Shown here: positions 7,224-16,289 of the stretch, one piece after another | How positions within the stretch are numbered: position 1 is the first letter of the stretch | How the letters are laid out: each line of letters begins with the position of its first letter | Origin: Pseudomonadota bacterium | GTDB lineage: Bacteria; Pseudomonadota; Gammaproteobacteria; Burkholderiales; Burkholderiaceae_B | NCBI GenBank assembly: GCA_023423975.1 | Contig: JAFAEO010000053.1 | Span: 1-64,000 of the forward strand | Direction: 5' to 3' | Length of the DNA stretch: 64,000 nucleotides | Position numbers and translations under genes: made by a program | Notes under the pieces: generated by a model | The model's database searches: none | What the model saw: only the letters and a program-made list of their open reading frames with translations | What the model was told of the DNA's origin: nothing

Positions 7224-10200
7224 ATGCCCAAGCGTACCGACATAAAAAGCATATTGATTATCGGCGCTGGCCCGATCATTATTGGTCAGGCCTGCGAATT
7301 TGATTATTCGGGTGCACAGGCGTGCAAAGCCCTGAAAGCCGAAGGCTACCGCACCATTCTGGTCAACAGCAATCCGGCAACCATCATGACCGATCCGGAA
7401 ACCGCCGATGTGACTTATATCGAGCCCATTACCTGGAAAGCGGTTGAGAAAATCATTGAAGTGGAGCGTCCCGACGCGCTGCTGCCCACCATGGGCGGGC
7501 AGACCGCGCTGAACTGCGCGCTTGACCTTGCCCATAACGGCGTGCTGGAAAAATATAACGTCCAGATGATCGGCGCCAATGAGCAGGCCATCGAGAAAGC
7601 AGAAGATCGTCTGAAGTTCAAGGACGCCATGACCAGTATTGGTCTGGAATCGGCCAAATCGGGCGTGGCCCATACGCTGGACGAAGCCTGGGAAGTGCAA
7701 AAGCGCATTGCTGCAGAAGCCGGCACTAGCGGTTTTCCGGCAGTCATTCGCCCCAGCTTTACGCTGGGTGGCACCGGCGGTGGTATCGCCTATAACGCCG
7801 AGGAATTTGAAACGATTTGCCGTCGCGGCCTGGAAGCCTCGCCCACCAATGAACTGCTGATTGAAGAATCGCTGCTGGGCTGGAAAGAATACGAGATGGA
7901 AGTGGTGCGCGACAAGGCTGACAATTGCATCATTATCTGCTCAATTGAAAACCTAGATCCCATGGGTGTACACACCGGCGACTCGATCACCGTGGCGCCT
8001 GCACAGACCCTGACCGACAAGGAATACCAGATCATGCGTAACGCGTCTATCGCGGTGCTGCGCGAGATCGGGGTAGAGACCGGCGGTTCCAACGTTCAGT
8101 TTGCCGTTAATCCTGAAAACGGCCGCATGATCGTGATCGAAATGAATCCGCGTGTATCTCGCTCCTCGGCGCTGGCGTCCAAGGCAACGGGCTTTCCGAT
8201 TGCCAAAGTGGCGGCGCGCCTGGCCGTCGGTTATACGCTGGATGAATTGCAAAATGAAATTACCGGCGGGCAAACGCCCGCATCGTTCGAGCCGACCATC
8301 GATTACGTGGTCACCAAAATCCCTCGCTTTGCCTTTGAAAAGTTTCCCCAGGCCGATTCCCGTCTGACGACGCAAATGAAGTCGGTGGGTGAAGTCATGG
8401 CCATGGGCCGCACCTTTCAGGAATCATTCCAGAAGGCGCTGCGCGGGCTTGAAGTTGGCGTGGACGGTCTGAACCAGAAAACGCTTGATCGCGAAAAACT
8501 GCAGGTGGAGCTGGCCGAGCCCGGTCCGGAACGGATCTGGTATGTGGGCGATGCGTTTGCCCAGGGCTTCACTCTGGACGAAGTGCATTCCCTGACCAAG
8601 ATCGACCCCTGGTTTCTGGAGCAGATCAAGGAAATCGTCGATATCGAGCTGGAGCTTGAGCAGAAAACGCTGTCCGACCTGAACGAGACCGTCATGCGCC
8701 GCCTGAAGCGTCGCGGTTTTTCTGATCGTCGCCTGGCGTTCTTGCTGGACGTATCCGAGTCCGAGGTGCGCAAGGTGCGTCATCAACTGGGCGTGCGTCC
8801 CGTTTACAAACGAGTAGACACCTGCGCGGCCGAGTTCGCCACGAAAACAGCGTATATGTATTCCACTTATGAAGAAGAGTGCGAATCACACCCTACAGAT
8901 AAAAAGAAAATCATTGTGCTGGGCGGCGGTCCGAACCGCATCGGCCAGGGCATCGAGTTTGATTATTGCTGCGTGCATGCCGCCCTGGCGCTGCGCGAGG
9001 ACGGCTATGAAACCATCATGGTCAACTGCAATCCGGAAACGGTCTCAACCGATTACGATACCTCGGATCGCCTGTATTTCGAGCCGCTCACGCTTGAAGA
9101 CGTACTGGAAATCGTACATCTGGAGCGCCCGGTGGGCATGATCGTACAGTATGGCGGGCAAACTCCGCTGAAACTGGCGCGTGCACTTGAAGCCAATGGC
9201 GTGCCGATCATTGGCACCAGTCCCGAATCCATCGATGTGGCCGAAGATCGCGAACGCTTCCAGAAGCTGCTGCAAAAACTCGGCCTGCGCCAGCCGCCGA
9301 ACCGAACCGCTCGCACCGAAGCAGAAGCCATTGCTCATGCAGCTGAAATTGGTTACCCGTTGGTGGTGCGCCCAAGCTACGTGCTGGGCGGCCGTGCCAT
9401 GGAAATTGTTCATGAACAGACCGATCTGGAACGCTATATGCGTGAAGCGGTCAAGGTCAGCAATGATTCTCCGGTACTGCTTGATCGCTTTCTGAACGAT
9501 GCGACCGAAGTGGATGTCGATTGCCTGGCCGATGATGAAGTGGTGTTCATTGGCGGCGTCATGGAACACATCGAACAGGCGGGCGTTCACTCGGGCGATT
9601 CGGCCTGCAGCCTGCCTCCGTATTCACTCTCGACAGAGGTAATAGAGGAAATCAAGCGGCAGACCAGCCTGATGGCGCGCGCACTGAATGTGCGTGGCCT
9701 GATGAATGTACAGTTTGCTATTCAGGACGGACAAGTCTATGTGTTGGAGGTCAATCCGCGCGCATCTCGCACTGTGCCGTTTGTCTCCAAAGTGACAGGC
9801 TATCAGCTGGCCAAAATCGCGGCGCGTGCCATGGCCGGCAAGTCGCTGGCCGAGCAGGGCGTGACCGAGGAAGTGGTGCCATCATACTTCAGTGTCAAGG
9901 AAGCCGTTTTCCCCTTTGTTAAATTCCCGGGTGTGGATACCATCCTGGGCCCGGAAATGAAGTCTACCGGCGAAGTCATGGGCGTCGGGCGCACTTTCGG
10001 TGAAGCCTTCGTCAAATCTCAGCTGGCTGCCGGTGTGCTTTTGCCGGAAACCGGTACTGCCTTTCTCAGCGTCAAGGATCAGGATAAATCCAAGGCGGTC
10101 GAGCTGGCCCGCGGCCTGGTCAATCTGGGTTTCAAAGTTGTGGCCACACGCGGTACGGCTGCCAAACTCAATGAAGCCGGCGTACAGGCGCAAGTGGTCA

Positions 10201-10475
10201 ATAAAGTGACTGAAGGGCGTCCGCACGTGGTCGACATGCTCAAGAACGGTGAGATTCAGCTTGTGATCAATACTGTGGAAGAGCGTCGCAATGCAATCTC
10301 CGATTCGCGCGTAATCCGCACGCAGTCGCTGGCCGATCGTGTTACCTTCTTTACCACGCTGGCCGGCGCCAGGGCGGCCATAGAAGGCATGCAATATCTG
10401 CGCGATTCTGACGGCATCCAGGTGTATTCACTGCAGGACCTGCACGCCGGGCTGGCTTCGGCAAAGAAGGCATAA
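7224..10475 (+). CDS. carB: Carbamoyl-phosphate synthase large subunit
   Basis: Makes carbamoyl phosphate from bicarbonate, two ATP and ammonia supplied by CarA. The 1083-residue protein shows the internal duplication of the family: two ATP-grasp halves, each opening with a glycine-rich segment (IIGAGPIIIGQACEFDYSG and VLGGGPNRIGQGIEFDYC) and each carrying VVRPSYVLGG/VIRPSFTLGG-type motifs. An MGS-like allosteric domain closes the protein (about 940-1083). In E. coli this last domain binds UMP, IMP and ornithine. Length is typical. The 155-bp gap to the bacterioferritin gene holds a Fur-box-like site. Confidence 0.98.
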   Translation: MPKRTDIKSILIIGAGPIIIGQACEFDYSGAQACKALKAEGYRTILVNSNPATIMTDPETADVTYIEPITWKAVEKIIEVERPDALLPTMGGQTALNCALDLAHNGVLEKYNVQMIGANEQAIEKAEDRLKFKDAMTSIGLESAKSGVAHTLDEAWEVQKRIAAEAGTSGFPAVIRPSFTLGGTGGGIAYNAEEFETICRRGLEASPTNELLIEESLLGWKEYEMEVVRDKADNCIIICSIENLDPMGVHTGDSITVAPAQTLTDKEYQIMRNASIAVLREIGVETGGSNVQFAVNPENGRMIVIEMNPRVSRSSALASKATGFPIAKVAARLAVGYTLDELQNEITGGQTPASFEPTIDYVVTKIPRFAFEKFPQADSRLTTQMKSVGEVMAMGRTFQESFQKALRGLEVGVDGLNQKTLDREKLQVELAEPGPERIWYVGDAFAQGFTLDEVHSLTKIDPWFLEQIKEIVDIELELEQKTLSDLNETVMRRLKRRGFSDRRLAFLLDVSESEVRKVRHQLGVRPVYKRVDTCAAEFATKTAYMYSTYEEECESHPTDKKKIIVLGGGPNRIGQGIEFDYCCVHAALALREDGYETIMVNCNPETVSTDYDTSDRLYFEPLTLEDVLEIVHLERPVGMIVQYGGQTPLKLARALEANGVPIIGTSPESIDVAEDRERFQKLLQKLGLRQPPNRTARTEAEAIAHAAEIGYPLVVRPSYVLGGRAMEIVHEQTDLERYMREAVKVSNDSPVLLDRFLNDATEVDVDCLADDEVVFIGGVMEHIEQAGVHSGDSACSLPPYSLSTEVIEEIKRQTSLMARALNVRGLMNVQFAIQDGQVYVLEVNPRASRTVPFVSKVTGYQLAKIAARAMAGKSLAEQGVTEEVVPSYFSVKEAVFPFVKFPGVDTILGPEMKSTGEVMGVGRTFGEAFVKSQLAAGVLLPETGTAFLSVKDQDKSKAVELARGLVNLGFKVVATRGTAAKLNEAGVQAQVVNKVTEGRPHVVDMLKNGEIQLVINTVEERRNAISDSRVIRTQSLADRVTFFTTLAGARAAIEGMQYLRDSDGIQVYSLQDLHAGLASAKKA

Positions 10476-10508
10476 GCTGCTTGTCGGGCCGCATGGCCAT
10501 TGCGTGTA

Positions 10509-10527
10509 GATAATGAGAACGATTGCC
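10509..10527 (+). promoter_or_regulatory. Fur-box-like site upstream of bfr
   Basis: GATAATGAGAACGATTGCC keeps most positions of the 19-bp Fur consensus (GATAATGATAATCATTATC). It lies 104 bases before the bacterioferritin ATG. Whether Fur would repress or, as for some ferritins, support expression cannot be told from sequence. Confidence 0.6.
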
Positions 10528-10630
10528 ATTTTTCTTCGTGAAATTTGGCAATTTTTCTTTATAGGGCATGCTGCACGCAAACCTCTCTTAAAATAGGGTT
10601 TTACGTTTGATTCTTTCAAGGAGCAGCATA

Positions 10631-11095
10631 ATGAAAGGCCATCCTAAAGTCATAGACTATCTGAACTTTCTGCTTTCCGGTGAACTCGCTGCGCGCGATC
10701 AGTACTTCATTCATTCACGCATGTATCATGAATGGGGCTATACCAAGCTGTTTGAGCGCATCGGTCACGAAATGCAGGATGAGACAGATCATGCCGACGC
10801 GCTGATTCGTCGCATTCTTTTGCTCGAAGGCACACCCAAAATGGTATCCGCAGATATCCGGGTAGGCAAGGACGTTCCAGAAATGCTGCAACTTGACCTG
10901 GATACCGAGTTTGAAGTTCGGGACAATCTGAAAAAAGGCGTTGCGCTTTGTGAAGAGGCCGGCGATTACGTAACGCGTGAAATGTTGCGTGCACAGCTTG
11001 AAGATACCGAAGAAGACCACGCACACTGGCTGGAACAGCAGTTGGGTCTGATTCAACGAATCGGTCTGCAAAACTATCTTCAATCACAGCTGTAA
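10631..11095 (+). CDS. bfr: Bacterioferritin lacking the haem-ligand methionine
   Basis: Iron-storage protein forming 24-subunit cages. The 154-residue product keeps the ferroxidase ligands (E18, E51, H54, E93, E126, H129; last three shifted by one relative to E. coli). The haem-binding methionine (Met52 in E. coli) is replaced by threonine: the motif reads D-E-T-D-H at 50-54. Some bacteria carry a second subunit type without this Met and build mixed cages. ATG 10631 is supported by AAGGAG at 10618-10623. A Fur-like site lies upstream. Confidence 0.93.
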   Translation: MKGHPKVIDYLNFLLSGELAARDQYFIHSRMYHEWGYTKLFERIGHEMQDETDHADALIRRILLLEGTPKMVSADIRVGKDVPEMLQLDLDTEFEVRDNLKKGVALCEEAGDYVTREMLRAQLEDTEEDHAHWLEQQLGLIQRIGLQNYLQSQL

Positions 11096-11103
11096 TAAAT
11101 TCG

Positions 11104-11134
11104 ATTGTAATATCACGAAATTGTAATATCACGA
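11104..11134 (+). repeat. Tandem 15-bp direct repeat
   Basis: ATTGTAATATCACGA occurs at 11104-11118 and again, one base later, at 11120-11134, a perfect copy with a 16-bp period in the short gap between bfr and the SDR gene. It ends 18 bases before the SDR start, so it could be an operator or a recent duplication. Confidence 0.85.
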
Positions 11135-11152
11135 TAGCGATTGCATAACGAT

Positions 11153-11905
11153 ATGCGTGTTTTTATTAGCGGCGCCAGTAGCGGACTGGGGGAGGCCTTC
11201 GCCCGGTATTACGACGCCCGCGGTGCGCAACTGGGTCTTTTCGCCCGCTCGGGCGATAAACTGCAAGCGCTATCATCGTCATTGTCAAAGCCGGCAGCAT
11301 GCTATGTTGGAGATGTACGGCGTGGCGCCGATCTGCATGCTGCGGCCGCAGACTTTCTGCATGATGGTCCGGTGGACATTGTTATTGCCAATGCCGGCAT
11401 CAGTGTCGGCATTCTTAACGGCATGGTTGAAGACGCCGAGGTGTTCCGGGAAATTATTGAAACCAATGTGCTGGGTATGGGGGCGACCTTCGAGCCCTTC
11501 ATTCCCGGGATGCAAAGCAGGGGGTGCGGTACCTTGGTGGGCATCAGCAGCGTTGCCGGTGTTCGGGGCCTGCCCGGCTCCAGCGCCTACAGTGCATCCA
11601 AGGCCGCGGCCACGGTCTTTCTGGAGAGTTTGCGCATCGACCTGTACGGTACCGGCGTCAAAGTTGTAACCATCGCGCCTGGGTTCATTGATACTCCCAT
11701 GACGCGGCACAATCCTTATCCCATGCCTTTCTTGATGAAGCCCGACGCCTTTGCGCGGCGAGCAGGGCAGGCGATCGCCCGTGGTCGTCGCCACACCGTC
11801 ATTCCGTGGCAGATGGGTGTGGTTGCCAGACTGCTGCGCTTCATTCCCAGTGCGCTCTATGACCGTATGATGAGCCGTGCCGGTCGTAAGCCGCGTCGTC
11901 AATAG
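11153..11905 (+). CDS. Short-chain dehydrogenase/reductase
   Basis: NAD(P)-dependent oxidoreductase of the classical SDR type, 250 residues. The cofactor loop SGASSGLG (about 6-13), NAGIS, the catalytic serine region (ISSVAG) and the Y-x-x-x-K motif in YSASKAAA are all present, followed by PGFIDTPMT. The C-terminal end is basic (RAGRKPRRQ). The substrate cannot be read from sequence. ATG 11153 is preferred over an in-frame TTG at 11141. It is convergent with the histidine phosphatase gene. Confidence 0.9.
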   Translation: MRVFISGASSGLGEAFARYYDARGAQLGLFARSGDKLQALSSSLSKPAACYVGDVRRGADLHAAAADFLHDGPVDIVIANAGISVGILNGMVEDAEVFREIIETNVLGMGATFEPFIPGMQSRGCGTLVGISSVAGVRGLPGSSAYSASKAAATVFLESLRIDLYGTGVKVVTIAPGFIDTPMTRHNPYPMPFLMKPDAFARRAGQAIARGRRHTVIPWQMGVVARLLRFIPSALYDRMMSRAGRKPRRQ

Positions 11906-12001
11906 ACGTAGTTCCGCAAAGTTCGTCAAGCTGCGCAGGCCCGGTACTTATCACTTTATATGAGCACGCCGGTAACTGTAAACAACGTTATGCTTTGAGT
12001 T

Positions 12002-12643
12002 TTATCCCTCGGTCACCACTTGCGGCAAATGACTTGTGTCGGCCCAGGAGACAATCTGCCAGCTGTCGTCATCAATAATTCGCAAACGGTTGATGCTGGT
12101 GTTGCGCTGGATAAACTGGCGTGGCGCATCGGGCGTCCGATTGCCGGCAGCCCGCCACATCATATCGATCGCGCCACCATGACTGACGATCATGAGGGTT
12201 TCGTTTTTGTGTTTTTGCGCCAGCGCGTTTAGCGTCTGTCTGATTCGTGCATAAAAGGTCGCCAGATCCTCTGCTTTGTGTTCGTCCTGGTCCAGTTCGA
12301 TCGCCAGGTTGTGATTGCGTGCCGAATCAAAGCCGGTCAGTTCTGACCAGAGTCGGCCTTCAAGAATACCGTAGTTGCGTTCGCGCAGCCCGGGCAGGCG
12401 ATGAATGGGCTTGTTGCACGACTGGGCATAGGGCAGGGCAGTGTGGTATGCCCGCTGCAGATCGCTCGTATAGATGTGTGCCGGCGTTGCGTCGCTAAAA
12501 CAGCCTTGCAGATGGCCGTTGAGTGCCTGGGCCTGGGCAATGCCATTGGGGTTTAGTGGAATGTCGCGCCAGCCCTGCAGGCGACGCTCGGCGTTCCAGT
12601 CGGTTTCGCCATGGCGGATGATCCAGAAATCGGTATGTGGCAT
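12002..12643 (-). CDS. Histidine phosphatase family protein
   Basis: Member of the phosphoglycerate mutase-like (histidine acid phosphatase) superfamily, 213 residues. The phosphohistidine motif RHGETDWN is at 10-17, the partner region LRERNYGILEGR follows, and the second catalytic histidine is in IVSHGGAIDM. Such proteins include GpmB-like phosphatases and CobC; nothing here decides between them, and there are no cobalamin genes nearby. Confidence 0.88.
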   Translation of the reverse strand: MPHTDFWIIRHGETDWNAERRLQGWRDIPLNPNGIAQAQALNGHLQGCFSDATPAHIYTSDLQRAYHTALPYAQSCNKPIHRLPGLRERNYGILEGRLWSELTGFDSARNHNLAIELDQDEHKAEDLATFYARIRQTLNALAQKHKNETLMIVSHGGAIDMMWRAAGNRTPDAPRQFIQRNTSINRLRIIDDDSWQIVSWADTSHLPQVVTEG

Positions 12644-12794
12644 AGTTAGGAACTCGAATGTTAGTCAGGTAGAGGGCAGAAAACCGCGGATAAAGGTCTT
12701 GCTGCCGGCCGCAGTTTTGCTTGCTCTGTGCACCGGTCAGGTCGTACACTGCATATCCAGCAAAATATGACATCACATCTGAATGGGGAAAGTA

Positions 12795-14156
12795 ATGAGT
12801 GGACCTTTTTTTCCAATCTGGCGGCGGGTTGACCGGGCACGGGATCATCAGATTGTAGCACCCGATGAGCGTCTGTCCTGGCCACAGACCGCGGTAATGG
12901 GTGCGCAACACGTTGTCGCCATGTTTGGTGCGACCGTACTGGCCCCTTTGCTGATGGGTTTCGATGCCAACCTGGCCGTACTGATGTCAGGGATCGGCAC
13001 GTTGATCTTCTTCTTTTTCGTTGCCGGCCGCGTGCCTAGTTATCTGGGTTCCAGTTTTGCTTTCATCGGCGGTGTTATTTCGGTAACGGGTTACGCCGGC
13101 AGCGGCCCTAATGCCAACATCGGCGTCGCACTCGGCGCCATTATCGTGTGCGGTTTGGTGTATGCGCTGGTCGGGGTGTTGGTATGGTATGCCAACAGCC
13201 GGGGCAATGGTTCGGCCTGGATCGAACGGCTGATGCCGCCGGTAGTGACCGGCGCCATTGTTGCCGTGATCGGACTGAATCTGGCGCCGATTGCCGCCAA
13301 AGGTGCGATGGGCTCGGGTTCCACCTTCGAGGCGCTCATGGCCCTGATGACCATTCTGTGCGTGGCCGGCGTGGCCGTTTTTACGCGCGGCATGATTCAG
13401 CGCCTGCTGATCCTGCTGGGGTTGATCGCCGCTTGCGTCATTTACTGGCTGCTAACCAACGTGGCTGGCCTGGGCGCACCGATTGACTTTTCCGGTGTGC
13501 AGGCTGCTGACTGGTTCGGTTTGCCGACGCTGGTTGCCCCCGAGTTTACTGTGTCGGCCATTTCAGTGATGGTGCCGGTCGCCGTTATTTTGATTGCTGA
13601 AAACCTGGGCCATATCCGTGCCGTTAGCGCCATGACCGGGCAAAACCTGGATCAGTATCTGGGGCGCGCTTTCGTTGGCGACGGGGTTGCTACCATGATT
13701 TCAGGCGCCGTCGGCGGCACTGGCGTGACAACCTATGCAGAAAATATCGGCGTCATGGCTGTCACCCGGATTTACTCGACCTTGGTATTTGTGGCGGCAG
13801 CGTGCATTGCTATTGTCCTGGGTTTTTCACCCAAATTCGGCGCGCTGATCCATGCGATTCCTGGGCCGGTGCTCGGCGGCGTTTCCATGGTGGTTTTCGG
13901 TCTGATTGCCATTGCCGGGGCTCGTATCTGGGTGGTCAACCAGGTGGATTTTGGCGATAACCGCAATCTCATCGTGGCTGCGGTCACATTGCTCATGGGC
14001 GCCGGCAACTTTACGCTGCAATTGGGCGCTTTCAAGCTTGAAGGCATCGGAACCGCGACCTTCGGCGCCATCATTTTGTATGCGCTGCTCAATTTGCGGC
14101 AACGTTCCACACCCGAACCGGATCAGAGCCCGTTCGACCAGGAACAGAACATGTAA
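12795..14156 (+). CDS. NCS2 pyrimidine permease, RutG/UraA-like
   Basis: Inner-membrane proton symporter for uracil or a related base. The 453-residue protein has about 12 to 14 hydrophobic segments and closely resembles E. coli RutG: VVAPDERL-type entry, QTAVMGAQHVVAMFGATVLAP, RVPSYLGSSFAF, IERLMPPVVTGAIV, VILIAENLGH and VGGTGVTTYAENIGVMAVT. None of the other rut genes are adjacent, so UraA-like uracil uptake is equally possible. ATG 12795 has GGGGAAAG just upstream; an in-frame ATG at 12783 lacks this. A strong terminator follows. Confidence 0.9.
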   Translation: MSGPFFPIWRRVDRARDHQIVAPDERLSWPQTAVMGAQHVVAMFGATVLAPLLMGFDANLAVLMSGIGTLIFFFFVAGRVPSYLGSSFAFIGGVISVTGYAGSGPNANIGVALGAIIVCGLVYALVGVLVWYANSRGNGSAWIERLMPPVVTGAIVAVIGLNLAPIAAKGAMGSGSTFEALMALMTILCVAGVAVFTRGMIQRLLILLGLIAACVIYWLLTNVAGLGAPIDFSGVQAADWFGLPTLVAPEFTVSAISVMVPVAVILIAENLGHIRAVSAMTGQNLDQYLGRAFVGDGVATMISGAVGGTGVTTYAENIGVMAVTRIYSTLVFVAAACIAIVLGFSPKFGALIHAIPGPVLGGVSMVVFGLIAIAGARIWVVNQVDFGDNRNLIVAAVTLLMGAGNFTLQLGAFKLEGIGTATFGAIILYALLNLRQRSTPEPDQSPFDQEQNM

Positions 14157-14252
14157 AACTGCAATTTTTTCAATTGTTTTCAAGACTTTAGCAACATTTT
14201 CCCGAATGCTTGCATTTTGTTCAGGAATTGGAGACAATGTCATAACGATGTC

Positions 14253-14296
14253 CCTGGCACTCATTAACCAGTGCCGGGGTTTATTTTTGTTTTTTC
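14253..14296 (+). terminator. Intrinsic terminator after the NCS2 permease
   Basis: CCTGGCACT (14253-14261) pairs with AGTGCCGGG (14270-14278), with an 8-base loop and then a T-rich tail (TTTATTTTTGTTTTTT). Confidence 0.85.
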
Positions 14297-14410
14297 CATT
14301 CTTTTGTGCTTGCGCCAGGCATCGTTGGTCAAGTCTATAACACAACAGCACGCTCATCATCATGGCACATCATCGTGCAATGGGGGCGTTTTTACTTTTT
14401 TGAGACAGAT

Positions 14411-14887
14411 ATGGCAGGTATTCCATTAACAGCGCAAGGTGCGAAGCGCTTAGAAGAAGAATTGCACCGCTTGATCAGCGTAGAGCGGCCCGGCGTCATC
14501 CAGGCAATTGCTGAGGCACGCGCGCAGGGTGATCTGTCAGAAAATGCGGAATACGATGCAGCCCGGGAACGTCAGGGTTTTGTCGAAGGCCGCATCAATG
14601 AACTGGAAGGTCTCCTGTCCAACGCGCAAATCATCGAGCCGTCCAGTCTGGATGTCGATGGGCGCATTGTATTTGGCGCAACGGTCGGCATTGAAGACCT
14701 GAACTCCGGCAGTCACGTGACTTATCAGATCGTCGGCGATGCTGAATCCGATATCCGCCTGAACAGAATCTCCATTTCCAGCCCTGTCGGCAAAGCGCTG
14801 ATTGGCAAGGCTGAAGGCGATGTAGTCGTCGTTACTGTGCCGTCCGGCGAGAAAGAGTTTGAAATTGTCTCTGTTGAGTACAAGTAA
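14411..14887 (+). CDS. greA: Transcription elongation factor GreA
   Basis: Rescues backtracked RNA polymerase by stimulating cleavage of the nascent RNA. The 158-residue product (same length as E. coli GreA) has the N-terminal coiled coil with the acidic tip in ARAQGDLSENAEYDAARERQ (about 37-56) and the C-terminal FKBP-like domain with ISSPVGKALIGKAEGD. The start at 14411 matches the family; an in-frame start at 14306 lies across the preceding terminator region. A bidirectional terminator follows. Confidence 0.97.
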   Translation: MAGIPLTAQGAKRLEEELHRLISVERPGVIQAIAEARAQGDLSENAEYDAARERQGFVEGRINELEGLLSNAQIIEPSSLDVDGRIVFGATVGIEDLNSGSHVTYQIVGDAESDIRLNRISISSPVGKALIGKAEGDVVVVTVPSGEKEFEIVSVEYK

Positions 14888-14980
14888 ACTGCATATTGTT
14901 ATGCAACCGTCCCGGGTGTCATAGGGCACAAGCCGGAATCGGTCGCTCAGCCAGGCTGATATACCGATAGCAGCAAAAAA

Positions 14981-15013
14981 AGCCGCAGAAAACAGTCCTG
15001 CGGCTTCTTTTTT
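14981..15013. terminator. Bidirectional terminator between greA and yhbY
   Basis: AGCCGCAG (14981-14988) pairs with CTGCGGCT (14998-15005). It has an A run on the left (14974-14981) and a T run on the right (15006-15013), so it can end both greA (+) and yhbY (-). Confidence 0.88.
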
Positions 15014-15029
15014 GTCTGACGGTAAGTGG

Positions 15030-15620
15030 TTATCTGCCGCCGCGACGGCCGGTGCGAGGCGCCGCCGTACTGCGTCGGCCAGCACGCAACGACAGGGCGC
15101 TGCCCGCGCGTCGGGGGATGCCATGCGCCTCGGCGCCGCCGGGGCGCGCCGCAGGAGCCCGCGCCGGCTTGCGTGCCGGTGTGCCCACCAGTTCGTCGTT
15201 GCCCCGGGCTGCCTTGCGTGGAGTCTTGCGGTCTTTCAGGGTCTTACCCGCGGCCAGCAGCTTTTTCGGCGTATGAGGTTCATTGGGGAGTCGGCGGCTG
15301 CGTTCGACGGGTTCTTCGACTTTTTGTTCCCAACGACGGTTTTGTGACCCGTGTCGATATAAAATAAGCGTTTTGCCGACGTGTCCGGCAGCGGCACACG
15401 ATAATGAATCACAGATAGTGTCAAGCATGGCAATACGTGCGGCGCGATCATCTCCGGCAACGCGCACCTTAATCAGTCCGTGCGCGGTGAGGTTCATGTC
15501 AATTTCTTTCAACACCGCGGGCGTGAGGCCCTGATCGCCGATCAGGACTACCGGTTTCAGCGGATGGGCGGCAGCGCGTAGTTCGCTGCGCTCTTTTGAT
15601 GTCAATTCTAGGGTAGGCAT
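15030..15620 (-). CDS. yhbY: YhbY family RNA-binding protein with long basic tail
   Basis: CRM-domain protein associated with ribosome precursors in E. coli. The first ~95 of 196 residues form the CRM domain (LELTSKERSELRAAAHPLKPVVLIGDQGLT, LIKVRVAG, GKTLILYRHG). The other half is an Arg/Ala/Pro-rich basic extension ending in TGRRGGR. E. coli YhbY is only about 97 residues, so the tail is an addition that probably binds RNA. I chose the ATG at 15620 (MPTLELTSK); rlmE starts 15 bases away on the other strand, the usual divergent pair. Confidence 0.92.
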   Translation of the reverse strand: MPTLELTSKERSELRAAAHPLKPVVLIGDQGLTPAVLKEIDMNLTAHGLIKVRVAGDDRAARIAMLDTICDSLSCAAAGHVGKTLILYRHGSQNRRWEQKVEEPVERSRRLPNEPHTPKKLLAAGKTLKDRKTPRKAARGNDELVGTPARKPARAPAARPGGAEAHGIPRRAGSALSLRAGRRSTAAPRTGRRGGR

Positions 15621-15635
15621 AAGGTAATCAGGGCA

Positions 15636-16289
15636 ATGGCCAAAAAGAAATTCTCGAAAGAATGGATACATCAGCATATCAATGACCCATACGTGAAAAT
15701 GGCCAAGCAGCAGGGCTATCGGGCACGGGCAGCGTTTAAGCTGATTGAGATCCTGGATTCGGAAAAACTGATGCGGAAAGGGGATATTATAGTCGACTTG
15801 GGCTCTACCCCCGGCAGTTGGTCGCAGGTTGCGCGCGAAAGACTCGTTGGCGAAGGCGGAGTGTTGCAGGGCCGCGTCATTGCGCTGGACTTGCTGCCGA
15901 TGGAGCCTATAGCGGGCGTTGAGTTCATCCAGGGAGATTTTCGTGACGATGCGGTGCTTGCGGCTTTAAATGAGAAGGTTGGCGGGCAACAGGTGAATCT
16001 GGTGATGTCGGATATGGCGCCGAACCTGTCGGGCGTCAGTTCCGCCGATTCTGCCCGGATCCAGCATGTATGCGAGCTGGCCATGGCGTTTTCCCTGCAG
16101 CATCTGACGCCCGATGGCGTCCTTATCGTCAAGGCTTTTCACGGCAGTGGCTTTTCCCAGATTGTGCAAATGTTCAAACAGCATTTTAAACGGGTTGTGG
16201 AGCGTAAGCCCAAGGCGTCGCGCGACAAATCTTCGGAAACCTTCTTGCTGGGGCGCGGTCTAAAGTATCCGGAGAATCGCCAGTTCTAG
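15636..16289 (+). CDS. rlmE: 23S rRNA (uridine-2552-2'-O) methyltransferase RlmE
   Basis: Methylates U2552 in the A loop of 23S rRNA late in 50S assembly. The 217-residue protein has the SAM-binding motif VDLGSTPGSWSQ (about 53-64) and the K-D-K-E catalytic set at K35, D126 (MSDMAPN), K166 (IVKAFHG) and E201 (SSETFLLG). It is divergent from yhbY; ftsH lies downstream after a 468-bp gap, whereas in many relatives rlmE and ftsH are closer. Confidence 0.96.
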   Translation: MAKKKFSKEWIHQHINDPYVKMAKQQGYRARAAFKLIEILDSEKLMRKGDIIVDLGSTPGSWSQVARERLVGEGGVLQGRVIALDLLPMEPIAGVEFIQGDFRDDAVLAALNEKVGGQQVNLVMSDMAPNLSGVSSADSARIQHVCELAMAFSLQHLTPDGVLIVKAFHGSGFSQIVQMFKQHFKRVVERKPKASRDKSSETFLLGRGLKYPENRQF

